A DNA stretch of 17,633 bases from JBGTBQ01 sp041749275 (GCA_041749275.1 JBGTBQ010000010.1:1-17633), one strand, 5' to 3'; shown: positions 1 through 9,846, numbered from the stretch's first letter. Notes: generated by a model from the sequence alone, not told the origin. Program-made: numbers and translations.

Positions 1-20
1 AAGCATCGCAGAGAGAGGCG

Positions 21-1775
<1,755 letters not shown>

Positions 1776-2147
1776 ACGTGGCAGTTAACATTTTTGTTTT
1801 CCGCCTCAGTGCGCTGGCCGCCCTTGCTCCCCCGTTGGGATCCCGGCCTCGATTTCGCCCGCAACTAAGGTATTGCCACGGCTGAATTTGGATGCCGACA
1901 GTGGTTTTCCAGTTGTAGCACCGAAAAGGGTCTTATACATGAATAATGTGAAAGCTCCAAGCTGTAAAATGTGGTGTTACAATCTAATGCCCCGCCGAGC
2001 AGCCGAGATTATTGCTGGAGCCGCTCAAACGCTGGTATCATTTGAGTTAAGCAGATCATTATTTGTGTGACGCGGTGAGCACGGTGTTGATTCGACTACT
2101 GCCGGCCCCAGCCCTCCTCTAAATCGCTGATTCGATAGGAGATACAA
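1776..2147. other. Divergent intergenic region between rpoD and the M28 peptidase
   Basis: A 372-base noncoding stretch, visibly more AT-rich than its neighbours, lying between two divergent genes, so it should hold promoters for both. I see one candidate minus-strand promoter (1932-1960) and a TACAAT hexamer on the plus strand at 1978-1983 without a convincing -35 partner. A Shine-Dalgarno AGGAGA at 2137-2142 serves the peptidase. A 65-codon open frame here (1873-2070) has no coding character. Confidence 0.6.
1932..1960 (-). promoter_or_regulatory. Candidate sigma-70 promoter for rpoD
   Basis: On the minus strand the sequence reads TTGGAG (1955-1960), a 17-base spacer, then TATAAG (1932-1937). 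These are fair matches to the -35 and -10 consensus at ideal spacing. Transcription would start near 1925 and give a 5' leader of about 150-205 nt depending on which rpoD start is used. Found by eye only, so weak evidence. Confidence 0.3.
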
Positions 2148-4202
2148 GTGAGAAAGTTTGCCGCCCTGCTCCTCTGCTTTGGTTTCTCCTTCGGCACCGT
2201 CAGTGCGAATGGGTCGCTTCTTTTGCCGGAAACGGTCGTCGTTGCGCTCGCACAGGAGATTTCCGGCGAGACGGCCAAGCGCAATCTGGAATTCCTCTCT
2301 CGCCAGCACCGTATGCGCGGGTCACACGGTTTTCGTTCCTCCGCCGAAAACCTCGCCGAGCAACTCCGCGAATATGGACTGTCCGACGTGCGGATTGAGC
2401 AGTTCCCCGCCGACGGTAAGATTTTTTACGGAACACAGCGCTCGCGCCCGCCGTGGGATGCGGATTTCGCTGAGTTGTGGGAGGTGCGTGGCTCTGAGGC
2501 GCCCTCGATGCCGCCAACGTGGTCGCCGGTATCCCGGCTGGCGAGTTGGGAGGCGATGCCGATTACTCTGGCGCAGGATAGCGAGAGCGCCGACGTGACC
2601 GCGGAACTCGTGGATGTGGGCAGCGGCCTCACCGAGCGGAATTACTCGTCAAATGATGTTCGGGGCAAGTTCGTATTGGCGGCGGCGCAGCCCGGCCCGG
2701 TCGCACGGCTCGCCGTAGAAAAATATGGCGCGGTCGGCATTATCAGCTACGCGCAAAACCAGCGCACGGCATGGTGGGGCGAGAACGACAACCTCATCCG
2801 GTGGGGTCATCTCGATACTTTCGCCGCGAAGCCGACCTTCGCCTTTATGGTCTCGCTCAAACAGGCGCGTGAGTTACAAGGGCGGCTCGCTCGCGCCGAG
2901 CGCGTCTGGCTGAGGGCAGAAGTGCGCGCGGGCAAACACGCAGGCGTATATGACGTGCTCACGGCGACGATCCCCGGCTCGGACCCGCGCCTTAAAAACG
3001 AAGAGATCGCTTTCAGTTGCCACCTTGACCACCCGCGCCCCGGCGCGAACGATAACGCCTCCGGCAGCGTCGCCATCCTCGAAGTCGCGCGGACTTTCGC
3101 CAAACTGATTAAGGAAGGTCGCATCCCGCGCCCCAGTCGCACCATCCGCTTTATCTGGCCGCCGGAGATCGAGGGCACGCTCGCGTTTTTGAACGCGCGT
3201 CCCGACATCGCCGCGCGCATCAAGGCCGTCATCCACATGGACATGGTCGGCGGTGGGCCGGAGACGAAGGCCGTCTTCCATGTCACGCGCGGGCCGGCGA
3301 GTTTGCCATCATTCGTTAATGACGTGGCCGAACATTTCGGCGAGTTCGTCAACGACCAGTCGGCGCGCTTCGCGGGCGGCGAGAGCGTGGCTTACTCTCT
3401 CCACTCGCCCGAAGGCGGCAAAGAGGCGCTGCTCGCCGAGATGGCCGAGTTCTCTTCGGGCAGCGATCATCAGGTATACACGGACAGCTCGTGGGGCATC
3501 CCCGCCATCTACCTGAACGACTGGCCTGACCGCTACATCCACACCAACTTTGACACACCCGCGAACATTGACCCGACGAAGCTCAAGCGCGCCGCATTCA
3601 TCGGCGCCGCCAGCGGATACTTTCTCGCTAATACCAAGTCGGCGGACGCTCCCGATCTTCTGCGACTGATCCAACAACAGGCATTACGACGCACCGCGCG
3701 AATGCTCTCGCGCCGGCAGGCGCTCGCGCCGGAAGAGGCGGCGAACCTCACGCGCTTTCACTTCTGGCACGAACGCGCGGTCATCTCGTCAATGGATCGC
3801 TTTTTCAAACTCCCCAGCGGTCTGGATGCGGAGTCAGATAGATTTTTTGACAACCTTGAGCGACTCGCCGGCGCAATCCCGCCTCCCGCCGCGCCGTTGG
3901 GTGACGGGCGACTCGTCTTTCGCCGCAACTCGAACTTGAAAGGGCCGATGTCCGCCTTCGGCTATGATTATTTCACTGATAAGGTGGGCGAGGAACGGGC
4001 GGGGCAGATTCGCTTGTTGAGTTTCGAGGGCTTGCGCGGTTCCGGGAGTGATTACGCTTATGAAGTTTTGAACCTCGTGGACGGTCGTCGCAACGCACAG
4101 GATATACGCAACGCTGTCTCTGCTATCTATGGCCCGGTGAAGATGGAAATTGTCTTGGAGTATCTTCGCGCTTTAGAATCAATCGGCGCTGTCGAGAAAT
4201 AA
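2148..4202 (+). CDS. Secreted M28-family zinc aminopeptidase with PA-like insert
   Basis: Predicted exported metallopeptidase that removes N-terminal residues from peptides. Residues 1-20 form a signal peptide (MRKFAALLLC then a hydrophobic core ending VSA). A protease-associated-like insert spans about 150-265. The M28 zinc site is readable: His292 in CHLDHP, Asp302 in GANDNASG, Glu340 in WPPEIEG, Asp365 in HMDMVGG and His465 in YIHTNFDTP. The residue before Glu340 is Pro; classical M28 enzymes have a catalytic Glu there. The last 100 residues (about 585-684) form a small extra domain, ending in a segment that looks like a winged helix (NLVDGRRNAQDIRNAVSAIY). At 684 residues it is longer than simple M28 enzymes. 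The start is GTG, chosen for the AGGAGA at 2137-2142 and the signal peptide. It stands alone, divergent from rpoD. Fold assignment is firm; activity and substrate are inference. Confidence 0.88.
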   Translation: MRKFAALLLCFGFSFGTVSANGSLLLPETVVVALAQEISGETAKRNLEFLSRQHRMRGSHGFRSSAENLAEQLREYGLSDVRIEQFPADGKIFYGTQRSRPPWDADFAELWEVRGSEAPSMPPTWSPVSRLASWEAMPITLAQDSESADVTAELVDVGSGLTERNYSSNDVRGKFVLAAAQPGPVARLAVEKYGAVGIISYAQNQRTAWWGENDNLIRWGHLDTFAAKPTFAFMVSLKQARELQGRLARAERVWLRAEVRAGKHAGVYDVLTATIPGSDPRLKNEEIAFSCHLDHPRPGANDNASGSVAILEVARTFAKLIKEGRIPRPSRTIRFIWPPEIEGTLAFLNARPDIAARIKAVIHMDMVGGGPETKAVFHVTRGPASLPSFVNDVAEHFGEFVNDQSARFAGGESVAYSLHSPEGGKEALLAEMAEFSSGSDHQVYTDSSWGIPAIYLNDWPDRYIHTNFDTPANIDPTKLKRAAFIGAASGYFLANTKSADAPDLLRLIQQQALRRTARMLSRRQALAPEEAANLTRFHFWHERAVISSMDRFFKLPSGLDAESDRFFDNLERLAGAIPPPAAPLGDGRLVFRRNSNLKGPMSAFGYDYFTDKVGEERAGQIRLLSFEGLRGSGSDYAYEVLNLVDGRRNAQDIRNAVSAIYGPVKMEIVLEYLRALESIGAVEK

Positions 4203-4242
4203 TTCGACCTTCGGTGAAAGCCTAGAGGAATTTGCGATTGGG

Positions 4243-4308
4243 TGTACGGCAGACTGTGAGTCTGCCGCCTGCTCAGTACCATGCGGCAGACTCACAGTCT
4301 GCCGTACA
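4243..4308. repeat. Nested palindrome (inverted repeat whose arms are themselves hairpins)
   Basis: Two perfectly complementary 26-base arms (4243-4268 and 4283-4308) flank a 14-base loop. Each arm is itself a hairpin: in the left arm CGGCAGACT pairs with AGTCTGCCG around GTG (4247-4267), and the right arm mirrors it. The DNA or RNA could therefore form one long stem or two short hairpins side by side. It lies 40 bases after the peptidase stop codon. It resembles a REP/BIME-type dispersed repeat and could also act as a terminator or mRNA stabiliser, although no T-run follows. Confidence 0.9.
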
Positions 4309-4417
4309 TTCAAAAGCAAACTGCTCTAAACTATGAGAGGCGACGGCTGTGTAGAAATCTATTATTTGATTGATGCGAGGATGTGGTAAAAAGTCTCGAC
4401 TGCCGGAGTCTTTCTCG

Positions 4418-5395
4418 ATGGAAACCGCGGACATCCTGACGATGGTATTGCTCGGCCTGATCTTGGTCGTGTGCTGGGCTGTTGTGCCCGGTCTCATTGC
4501 GGGATGGCTGCTACGCGAGGGGGGCAGGAGTTTTAAATGGGGATTTGCCTTCAGCGCCGTGTTCGGCCCTTTCGCCGTTCTCGCGGCGCTCCTCTTTATC
4601 TTCTTAGCTGGGCGCACCGCTTCCGCGCGGGCGCACAAGCGGACCCACCCAATGCATTACGACGTTCCCGTCCTCGGTCACTTGCACGCCTCGACGGCGT
4701 GGATGCTGGCCGGTCTCGCCACCTTCCTGTGTATGTGGATGCTCGGCGGGATTGGCTTCGAGGTGTTTTATCACCGACCACTCGGCGACGATGGGCAGCG
4801 AGTTTTCGGACTTGCGCGGAAAGTAGCCGCGCCAATGCAAGCGCCTCAGAGCGAATCTCAGGCAAACACTACTTTGCCGGCGTCGAAACCAACCGCTGTC
4901 GTTAAAAGCGACGAGGCTCCGTCGCAGCCGCCGCGCTCGTCCGTGCTCGGCGCAATCACTTCGCAGCCCGCACAACCCGGACAGTTGGCCGCCAGCGCCT
5001 CGCCCGTCACGACGCTGCCCGATCAATCTACTTCCCCCGCAAGAGTTGAATTAACCAGCACCGCACCGAGTCCGCAGCCGACCTCCACCTCCCAAGTCAA
5101 CACTTCGGCGCCGCAGGGTAACGTCGCCGTTGCACCACCGAAGCCCCCCACCGTAGGACGCGCGGCGGTCATCTCAGAATTGACGAGCAGCCTGAGCGCT
5201 AGAGGGTACAAAGCGCACGCGACCGTCAGCGGCGACTCGCGCACTAGCACGCTCTCCATCTCCTGCGCGACACTGACGCGCTCCGCGGGCAACCAGATTC
5301 TCGGCAACAGCCGAATGCGCGAGGCGTTGAAGGCCACCGGCATCCGCATCGTCGTGATGATTAATGGACAGGAGAGTTGGACTTATATGCTTTAG
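4418..5395 (+). CDS. Three-helix membrane protein with Pro/Ser/Thr linker and small C-terminal domain, function unknown
   Basis: I do not recognise this 325-residue protein. Three hydrophobic helices are visible: about 8-32, 41-65 (ending in a cluster of basic residues, RAHKR) and 93-117. A low-complexity Pro/Ser/Thr/Ala linker follows from about 140 to 240. A compact C-terminal domain of about 85 residues (PTVGRAAVISELTSSL to the end, ESWTYML) contains one Cys. The topology suggests an inner-membrane anchor with a tethered soluble domain, probably on the periplasmic side. I chose the ATG at 4418 because GGAG (4405-4408) sits nine bases upstream; the frame is open back to a TTG at 4370 that lacks a good site. 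It follows the nested palindrome and precedes two hairpins, so it is probably a single-gene transcript. Confidence 0.75.
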   Translation: METADILTMVLLGLILVVCWAVVPGLIAGWLLREGGRSFKWGFAFSAVFGPFAVLAALLFIFLAGRTASARAHKRTHPMHYDVPVLGHLHASTAWMLAGLATFLCMWMLGGIGFEVFYHRPLGDDGQRVFGLARKVAAPMQAPQSESQANTTLPASKPTAVVKSDEAPSQPPRSSVLGAITSQPAQPGQLAASASPVTTLPDQSTSPARVELTSTAPSPQPTSTSQVNTSAPQGNVAVAPPKPPTVGRAAVISELTSSLSARGYKAHATVSGDSRTSTLSISCATLTRSAGNQILGNSRMREALKATGIRIVVMINGQESWTYML

Positions 5396-5602
5396 CCTCT
5401 CGCCTGCCTCATTCCCTGCCGCGCGACTCGCGCCCATGTCCTATATCGTTGAATCAGCAAACCATATCGTCGGCCCGCCTCCTCCAGCCGGCGCGAATCT
5501 CCAAACAATAGCTCTCGATTCCCAGCCTTCTTGCCTAAAGAGGGTCTGCGTCTCAATGGCACGGAGGTTGTTATAACTATTCACGTCTCGATAAGAAGAG
5601 AT
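5396..5602. other. Noncoding stretch downstream of the membrane protein
   Basis: About 200 bases with no supportable gene. A 70-codon open frame (5364-5576) overlaps the end of the membrane-protein gene and lacks coding character. A TATAAC hexamer at 5572-5577 could be a -10 element for the response regulator, but no -35 lies at the right distance. Confidence 0.5.
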
Positions 5603-5620
5603 CGGTCGCTCTGGCGACCG
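5603..5620. repeat. Short hairpin upstream of the terminator-like hairpin
   Basis: CGGTCGC (5603-5609) pairs perfectly with GCGACCG (5614-5620) around a TCTG tetraloop. It sits five bases before the larger hairpin at 5626-5665, so the two form a tandem structured block. Confidence 0.6.
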
Positions 5621-5625
5621 TAAAA

Positions 5626-5671
5626 TGAGGTTCGGTTGCGAAGGGGAGAGCGCAACCGAACCTCAATTTTT
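5626..5671. terminator. Bidirectional rho-independent terminator-like hairpin
   Basis: A perfect 15-bp stem (5626-5640 with 5651-5665) and a 10-base loop. It is followed on the plus strand by ATTTTTA and flanked on the minus strand by a shorter T-run (CATTTTAC). It is probably the terminator for the membrane-protein gene that ends at 5395. It lies only about 55 bases before the likely start of the next gene, so leader attenuation is an alternative. Confidence 0.7.
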
Positions 5672-5725
5672 ATGGCAGCCATTCCGGGCTTTGGTGTTCA
5701 GGCGATGTGGGTAGATAATGCGATT

Positions 5726-6190
5726 ATGATGGAAGACGTGCCGCAGCAAAGTGACGGTCGGAAGACAGTGCTCGTCGTGGATGATGTGGGCGACAATCTG
5801 ATCCTCATCAGTCTGTCGCTTCAGGACATGGGCTACCGTGTGCTGACGGCCAGCGACGGCGCCTCCGGGGTGTCCATGGCAAAGTTCGCGCGACCCGATC
5901 TGATTCTGATGGACATCGCCATGCCGCAGCAGGACGGTCTCGCCGCGACACGACTCATACGCGAAGAGGCCGGGATGGAAGACACGCCGATCATCGCGCT
6001 CACGGCGTTCGATACGGACGGGTTCCGGCGAGCCGCCGCCGACGCGGGCTTCAACGGTTATCTCACTAAGCCGATAGACTTCGAACGTCTCAAGAGATTA
6101 ATGGAGATGCTGCTTTCCGGCGACAAGAGGGACTCACCCAGTAGCAAAGACACATCCTCTTCGGGGGGCAACACTACCGCCCTTTCCTGA
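5726..6190 (+). CDS. Single-domain response regulator (CheY/DivK-like receiver)
   Basis: Receiver-only phosphorelay protein with no output domain. All the catalytic residues are present, numbered from the ATG at 5726: acidic pair Asp19-Asp20 (VLVVDD), phospho-acceptor Asp63 (LILMDIAMP), switch Thr93 (IIALTAFD) and Lys115 (YLTKPID). The C-terminal tail after about residue 130 is Ser/Thr/Asp-rich and probably disordered. No histidine kinase is adjacent, so its partner is encoded elsewhere. The start is uncertain. The frame is open upstream through the terminator hairpin, with ATGs at 5672, 5705, 5726 and 5729 and no strong ribosome-binding site before any. I prefer 5726 because it leaves a normal short N-terminus ahead of the first strand. 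The gene converges on the FAD oxidase with a 17-base gap. Confidence 0.88.
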   Translation: MMEDVPQQSDGRKTVLVVDDVGDNLILISLSLQDMGYRVLTASDGASGVSMAKFARPDLILMDIAMPQQDGLAATRLIREEAGMEDTPIIALTAFDTDGFRRAAADAGFNGYLTKPIDFERLKRLMEMLLSGDKRDSPSSKDTSSSGGNTTALS

Positions 6191-6207
6191 CGCTTGCGCC
6201 TCTCGCT

Positions 6208-7389
6208 TTAGATCAAGGCCGTCTCTTCAATCAGGCGCCCCGCCGCGAACCTGTCGAGGCCGAGTTGCGCCGCGTCGAACGACTTCACACGTCCTTCCAC
6301 AATCAATTCCGCGACCATGCGCCCCGTCGCCGGCGAGTGCATCACGCCGTGGCCGCTAAAGCCGTTGGCGAGGTAGAAACCACGGACGCCGGGAGCCGCG
6401 CCGATGATCGCATGGTGATCCGGGGTCATCTCGTAGAGGCCGGCGCGGCTCTGCGTCAGGTCAACTTCGACACCCGCGAGAGACGGCACGCGCCCGGCGG
6501 CGCGAGCGAGCACTTTCGGAATGAACGACGAATCGAAGTCATCCTTGAAGCCCGGTCTCGCTTCCGGGTCGGGCCACGACAACAACAGCCCACGGTCGCC
6601 GCCCGCTCCCGCGCGCCCGAGGCGGCGAAAGTGGAAACCGTCCGACGCATCAATGACCATCGGGAGCCTGTCCGGTATGCCGCCGACCGGCTTGGTGGCG
6701 ACGAGTTGCCGCCGGAGCGGTGTGACGGGTAATTCGACACCCGCCATCCGCGCAACCTCAGCGGCCCACGCGCCCGCCGCGTTAACCACGGCGCGTGTCT
6801 CGATGCGGCCTCTCGTCGTCTGAACCGCGACAACCTGCCCGCCTTTGACTTCAATCGCTCCGACTCCCGTTTCGATCCACAGACGCGCGCCGCGCTCCCG
6901 CGCTCGTCCGGTGAAGCCCCGCATGACGGCGAGCGGGTCAATCAAGCCATCGGTCTGACAGAACACTCCGCCCGTCATGTCGTCCACGCGCAACCCCGGC
7001 GACATCTCGGCAATCACTTCCACTCCGACGACCTCAACATCTTTCAGCCCGGCGGCAAGCTGCCGTTCACGGTTCGCTTTGAGCAGCGAAAACTGCGCCT
7101 CGCTCGTCGCAAAGAAGAGATAACCGTTCGGCTCGTATCCGCAATCGTGTCCGGTCGCCTCCGCGAAGCGCGCGAAGAACTCAATCGAGTACAGCGACAT
7201 GCGAATGTTAATCTCCGTCCCGAACTGCGCGCGCACACCGCCCGTCGCCCTGCCCGTCGAGCCTGTGCCCTGATGCGCGCCGCGTTCGACGATGAGCACA
7301 TCGCGGCAGCCCGCTTCCGTCAAATGGTAGGCCACGCTCGCGCCGACCACGCCGCCGCCGATGATGACTACTTCCGCCGTCTCCGTCAT
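6208..7389 (-). CDS. FAD-dependent oxidoreductase of the DAO family (sarcosine oxidase beta / amino-acid oxidase-like)
   Basis: Flavoenzyme expected to oxidise a secondary amine or amino acid at the C-N bond. The N-terminal FAD dinucleotide fold is clear (VVIIGGGVVGASVAYHL, residues 7-23), with the ribose-binding acid in LIVERG. A second FAD contact, VVNAAGAWA, lies about 201-209. The C-terminal DAO signature is intact: GLYEMTPDHHAIIG (318-330) and GFYLANGFSGHGVMHSP (337-353). At 393 residues its length is typical of sarcosine oxidase beta, glycine oxidase and opine oxidase-type proteins. Sequence alone does not distinguish these substrates, and no partner subunit gene is nearby. The frame continues upstream to 7830, but that part is antisense to sthA. 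The ATG at 7387-7389 begins the conserved fold and is the real start. A minus-strand AAGGA (7400-7404) lies 10 bases upstream. Confidence 0.88.
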   Translation of the reverse strand: MTETAEVVIIGGGVVGASVAYHLTEAGCRDVLIVERGAHQGTGSTGRATGGVRAQFGTEINIRMSLYSIEFFARFAEATGHDCGYEPNGYLFFATSEAQFSLLKANRERQLAAGLKDVEVVGVEVIAEMSPGLRVDDMTGGVFCQTDGLIDPLAVMRGFTGRARERGARLWIETGVGAIEVKGGQVVAVQTTRGRIETRAVVNAAGAWAAEVARMAGVELPVTPLRRQLVATKPVGGIPDRLPMVIDASDGFHFRRLGRAGAGGDRGLLLSWPDPEARPGFKDDFDSSFIPKVLARAAGRVPSLAGVEVDLTQSRAGLYEMTPDHHAIIGAAPGVRGFYLANGFSGHGVMHSPATGRMVAELIVEGRVKSFDAAQLGLDRFAAGRLIEETALI

Positions 7390-7405
7390 GTTGGAGATAT
7401 TATCC

Positions 7406-7433
7406 TTGACATTTGCCCGCAGGCGAATAGAGT
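7406..7433 (+). promoter_or_regulatory. Candidate sigma-70 promoter for the sthA operon
   Basis: TTGACA (7406-7411) is a perfect -35 hexamer, followed by a 16-base spacer and TAGAGT (7428-7433, four of six matches to the -10). It would initiate near 7440, about 85 bases before the sthA ATG. It lies in the 135-base gap between divergent genes, where a promoter is required. Confidence 0.45.
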
Positions 7434-7524
7434 TTGTTGACCTCGAAGCAGTTCCATCTCCCGCGCGAGGGGTGTTCGCTCTCGCCTGAAGCGGGTTTTC
7501 CCAGAATGCAGCCTTGTGGAAGCC

Positions 7525-8919
7525 ATGCAAAAATTCGACCTGATCGTTATCGGTTCGGGGCCTGCCGGGCAGCGCGCCGCCATACAGGGCGCGAAGCTCG
7601 GCAAGCGCGTCGCTCTCATCGAGAAGCGCGAGGTGTTGGGCGGGGCGTGCATCAACACGGGCACCATCCCCTCGAAGTCCATGCGCGAGGCCGTGATGCA
7701 CCTGTCGGGCTACCAGTACCACAGCATCTACGGCATGAACTATCGCGTCAAAGAGAACATCACCATCGCCGACCTCTCCTTCCGCGTCCAACATGTCATC
7801 AAGACCGAGGTGGACGTGACGCAGGCACAACTCTCACGCAACGGCATCGAAGTTGTCTACGGCGCGGCCAGCTTCACCGGCCCGAACACGCTCCGCGTCG
7901 AGAGTTCGCGCGGGCAGTCTGAGTTCGAGTCGGAATACTTCATCGTCGCCACGGGGACGCGCCCGGCGGAGTCGTCGGCTGTCCCCATCAACAATCGCAC
8001 GATCATCAACAGCGATCAGATTTTCTCGCTGACCGCGCTGCCGCGCTCGCTCATCGTCGTCGGCGGCGGGGTCATCGGCGTCGAATACACCTCGATGTTC
8101 GCGGCCCTCGGCGTGCGGGTCATTCTCATCGAGAAGATGCCGCGGCTGCTTCCCTTCGCCGATCAGGAGATGGTCGAGACGCTGTGCTATCACCTGCGCG
8201 ACAACCGCGTCACGCTCCGGCTCGGCGAAGAGGTGTCAAGCGTTGAGGAACTGCCGGACGGGACGGTCGTGGCGAACCTCTTGAGCAAAAAAAAGGTGTC
8301 CGGCGACGCGCTGCTCTACGCCATCGGACGGCAGGGAAACGTGGATGAATTGAACCTCGCCGCCGCCGGTCTCGAAGCCGACTCGCGCGGGCGCATCGCC
8401 GTGGATGAGAATTACTACACGACGGCTCCGCACATCATGGCCGTCGGCGACGTAATTGGCTTCCCTTCGCTCGCCTCGGTCTCGATGGAGCAGGGGCGCG
8501 TCGCCGCCGGCAGGACTTTCGGCGTCGAAATCAAGACCGACCGCGCCAACTATCCTTACGGCATCTACACCATCCCGGAAATGTCCTTCGTCGGCAAAAC
8601 CGAAGAGCAGTTGACCGATGAGGACGTGCCTTACGAGACGGGCGTGGCCTACTACCGCGAAATCGCGCGCGGGCAGATTCGCGGCGACACGACCGGCAGG
8701 CTGAAGATCATCTTCAACCGCGAGACGCACGAGGTGCTCGGCGTCCATATCATCGGCGAGGGCGCCTCTGAGATTCTGCACATCGGACAGGCCGTGATGA
8801 CGCTCAAGGGCACGGTGGATTACTTCGTCAGCACCGTCTTCAACTACCCGACGCTCGCCGAGTGTTACAAGGCCGCTGCCTTCAACGGTCTCAACAAACT
8901 TACGCGCCTCGGCAGTTGA
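7525..8919 (+). CDS. sthA: Si-specific NAD(P)+ transhydrogenase (soluble pyridine nucleotide transhydrogenase)
   Basis: Cytosolic flavoprotein that moves hydride between NADPH and NAD+, balancing the two pools. It has the dihydrolipoamide dehydrogenase fold: FAD motif LIVIGSGPAGQRAAIQG (6-22), NAD(P) motif LIVVGGGVIGVEY (176-188) and second FAD motif IMAVGDVIGFPS (304-315). The redox disulfide is broken in the way expected for SthA: Cys42 is kept but the second Cys is Thr47 (GGACINTGTIPSK). The C-terminal active-site His-Pro motif of lipoamide dehydrogenases is replaced by FNYPTLAECYKAAAFNGLN, as in SthA. At 464 residues the length is normal. The ATG at 7525 fits the family start better than the GTG nine bases upstream. 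The ROK gene follows after 28 bases, so co-transcription is likely. Confidence 0.93.
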   Translation: MQKFDLIVIGSGPAGQRAAIQGAKLGKRVALIEKREVLGGACINTGTIPSKSMREAVMHLSGYQYHSIYGMNYRVKENITIADLSFRVQHVIKTEVDVTQAQLSRNGIEVVYGAASFTGPNTLRVESSRGQSEFESEYFIVATGTRPAESSAVPINNRTIINSDQIFSLTALPRSLIVVGGGVIGVEYTSMFAALGVRVILIEKMPRLLPFADQEMVETLCYHLRDNRVTLRLGEEVSSVEELPDGTVVANLLSKKKVSGDALLYAIGRQGNVDELNLAAAGLEADSRGRIAVDENYYTTAPHIMAVGDVIGFPSLASVSMEQGRVAAGRTFGVEIKTDRANYPYGIYTIPEMSFVGKTEEQLTDEDVPYETGVAYYREIARGQIRGDTTGRLKIIFNRETHEVLGVHIIGEGASEILHIGQAVMTLKGTVDYFVSTVFNYPTLAECYKAAAFNGLNKLTRLGS

Positions 8920-8947
8920 TCTTGAAATCCGAGAGGAAGGTGAGAGT

Positions 8948-9844
8948 ATGACGCGAACAATCGGCGTGATGGCGATGGAGCGTATCGAGGTCGGACTCGT
9001 GGAAGATAACCGGCTCGCGGGCGCGATGCGCGTCTTCCCCGACGCGAAGAGCGATTACAACACGCTCGGCGAGATGCCCGCCGAGGAGATCGCGCAACAC
9101 ATCGTCGCGCAGGTGCTCGCGGCGGCGGACGGCGGCGAAGTGTCGGCCATCGGCGTGGGCTTTCCGGGCATCATCCGCGACAACGTCGTCGAGGATTCGC
9201 CGAACCTTCAACAGATGAAGGGCCAGCGGCTCGGCGAACAACTGACGGCGCTGCTCGGCGGGCATGGCCTAAACGCGCCTATCTCCGTGATGAACGACGC
9301 GGATGCTTTCGCTGCCGGCGTCGCCGCCGCGCGCGGGCATCTCGACGACTTCATCCGCGTCTGGGTGCTGGGAAGCGGCATCGGCTTCGGGCGCTATCCA
9401 CAGGCGCAGGGCGTCTGGGAGAACGGGCACTCGGTCGTCTCACTCGACCCGAAGGAGGTCTACTGCCGTTGCGGCGGCGTCGGGCATCTCGAAGGCATCA
9501 TGGGTTATCGTGCGATGCGCCTGCGTTTCCTCGACCTCGAACCCGAAGAGGTCTTCGAGCAAGCGCGCGAGGGCGATGAGCGTTGCGCGGCTTTCGTCAA
9601 GCTCTGGCACCGCGCGCTCGCAGCCGCCACGGCCAACAGCGTCCACGCCGACGGCTCCGGCATGTTCTTCATCTGCGGCCCGAATGCGAAATTCGTGCAG
9701 ACGGGCCTGCTCGACCTCTATCTCAACGAGATGGTCAAGATGAGTCCGCTGCGCGGCGCTTCGTTCGAGATCGTCAAGACGAGTGATGAGACCGCCATCG
9801 TCGGCGCGGGCGTCATCGCCGCGCGCGCCGTCGGAGCCGTCTGA
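8948..9844 (+). CDS. ROK-family protein, divergent (putative sugar kinase or sugar-binding regulator)
   Basis: Member of the ROK (repressor, ORF, kinase) superfamily, which mostly phosphorylates hexoses using ATP. Visible signatures are GVGFPGIIRDN (69-79), the catalytic Asp117 in MNDADAF, a phosphate-loop-like LGSGIGFG (141-148), and NGHS followed by CRCGGVGHLEG (173-183), the ROK zinc site. Two departures stand out. The N-terminal phosphate-1 motif (normally DxGGT) is replaced by TIGVMAMERIEVG. The zinc motif CxCGxxGCxE has His180 in place of the third Cys. At 298 residues it is of kinase length and has no DNA-binding domain, so it is not a ROK repressor. The start ATG has a strong AGGAAGG (8934-8940). 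It follows sthA by 28 bases. Superfamily is firm; kinase activity is doubtful without the N-terminal motif. Confidence 0.82.
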   Translation: MTRTIGVMAMERIEVGLVEDNRLAGAMRVFPDAKSDYNTLGEMPAEEIAQHIVAQVLAAADGGEVSAIGVGFPGIIRDNVVEDSPNLQQMKGQRLGEQLTALLGGHGLNAPISVMNDADAFAAGVAAARGHLDDFIRVWVLGSGIGFGRYPQAQGVWENGHSVVSLDPKEVYCRCGGVGHLEGIMGYRAMRLRFLDLEPEEVFEQAREGDERCAAFVKLWHRALAAATANSVHADGSGMFFICGPNAKFVQTGLLDLYLNEMVKMSPLRGASFEIVKTSDETAIVGAGVIAARAVGAV

Positions 9845-9846
9845 TT

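Noticed and set aside
1873..2070. 65-codon plus-strand ORF in the rpoD-peptidase gap
   Set aside because: No ribosome-binding site, no recognisable protein features, and base composition of intergenic DNA.
5364..5576. 70-codon plus-strand ORF
   Set aside because: Overlaps the end of the membrane-protein gene, lacks coding bias and a ribosome-binding site.
7390..7830. N-terminal extension of the FAD oxidase frame
   Set aside because: The extension is antisense to sthA; the FAD-binding fold begins at the ATG at 7389.
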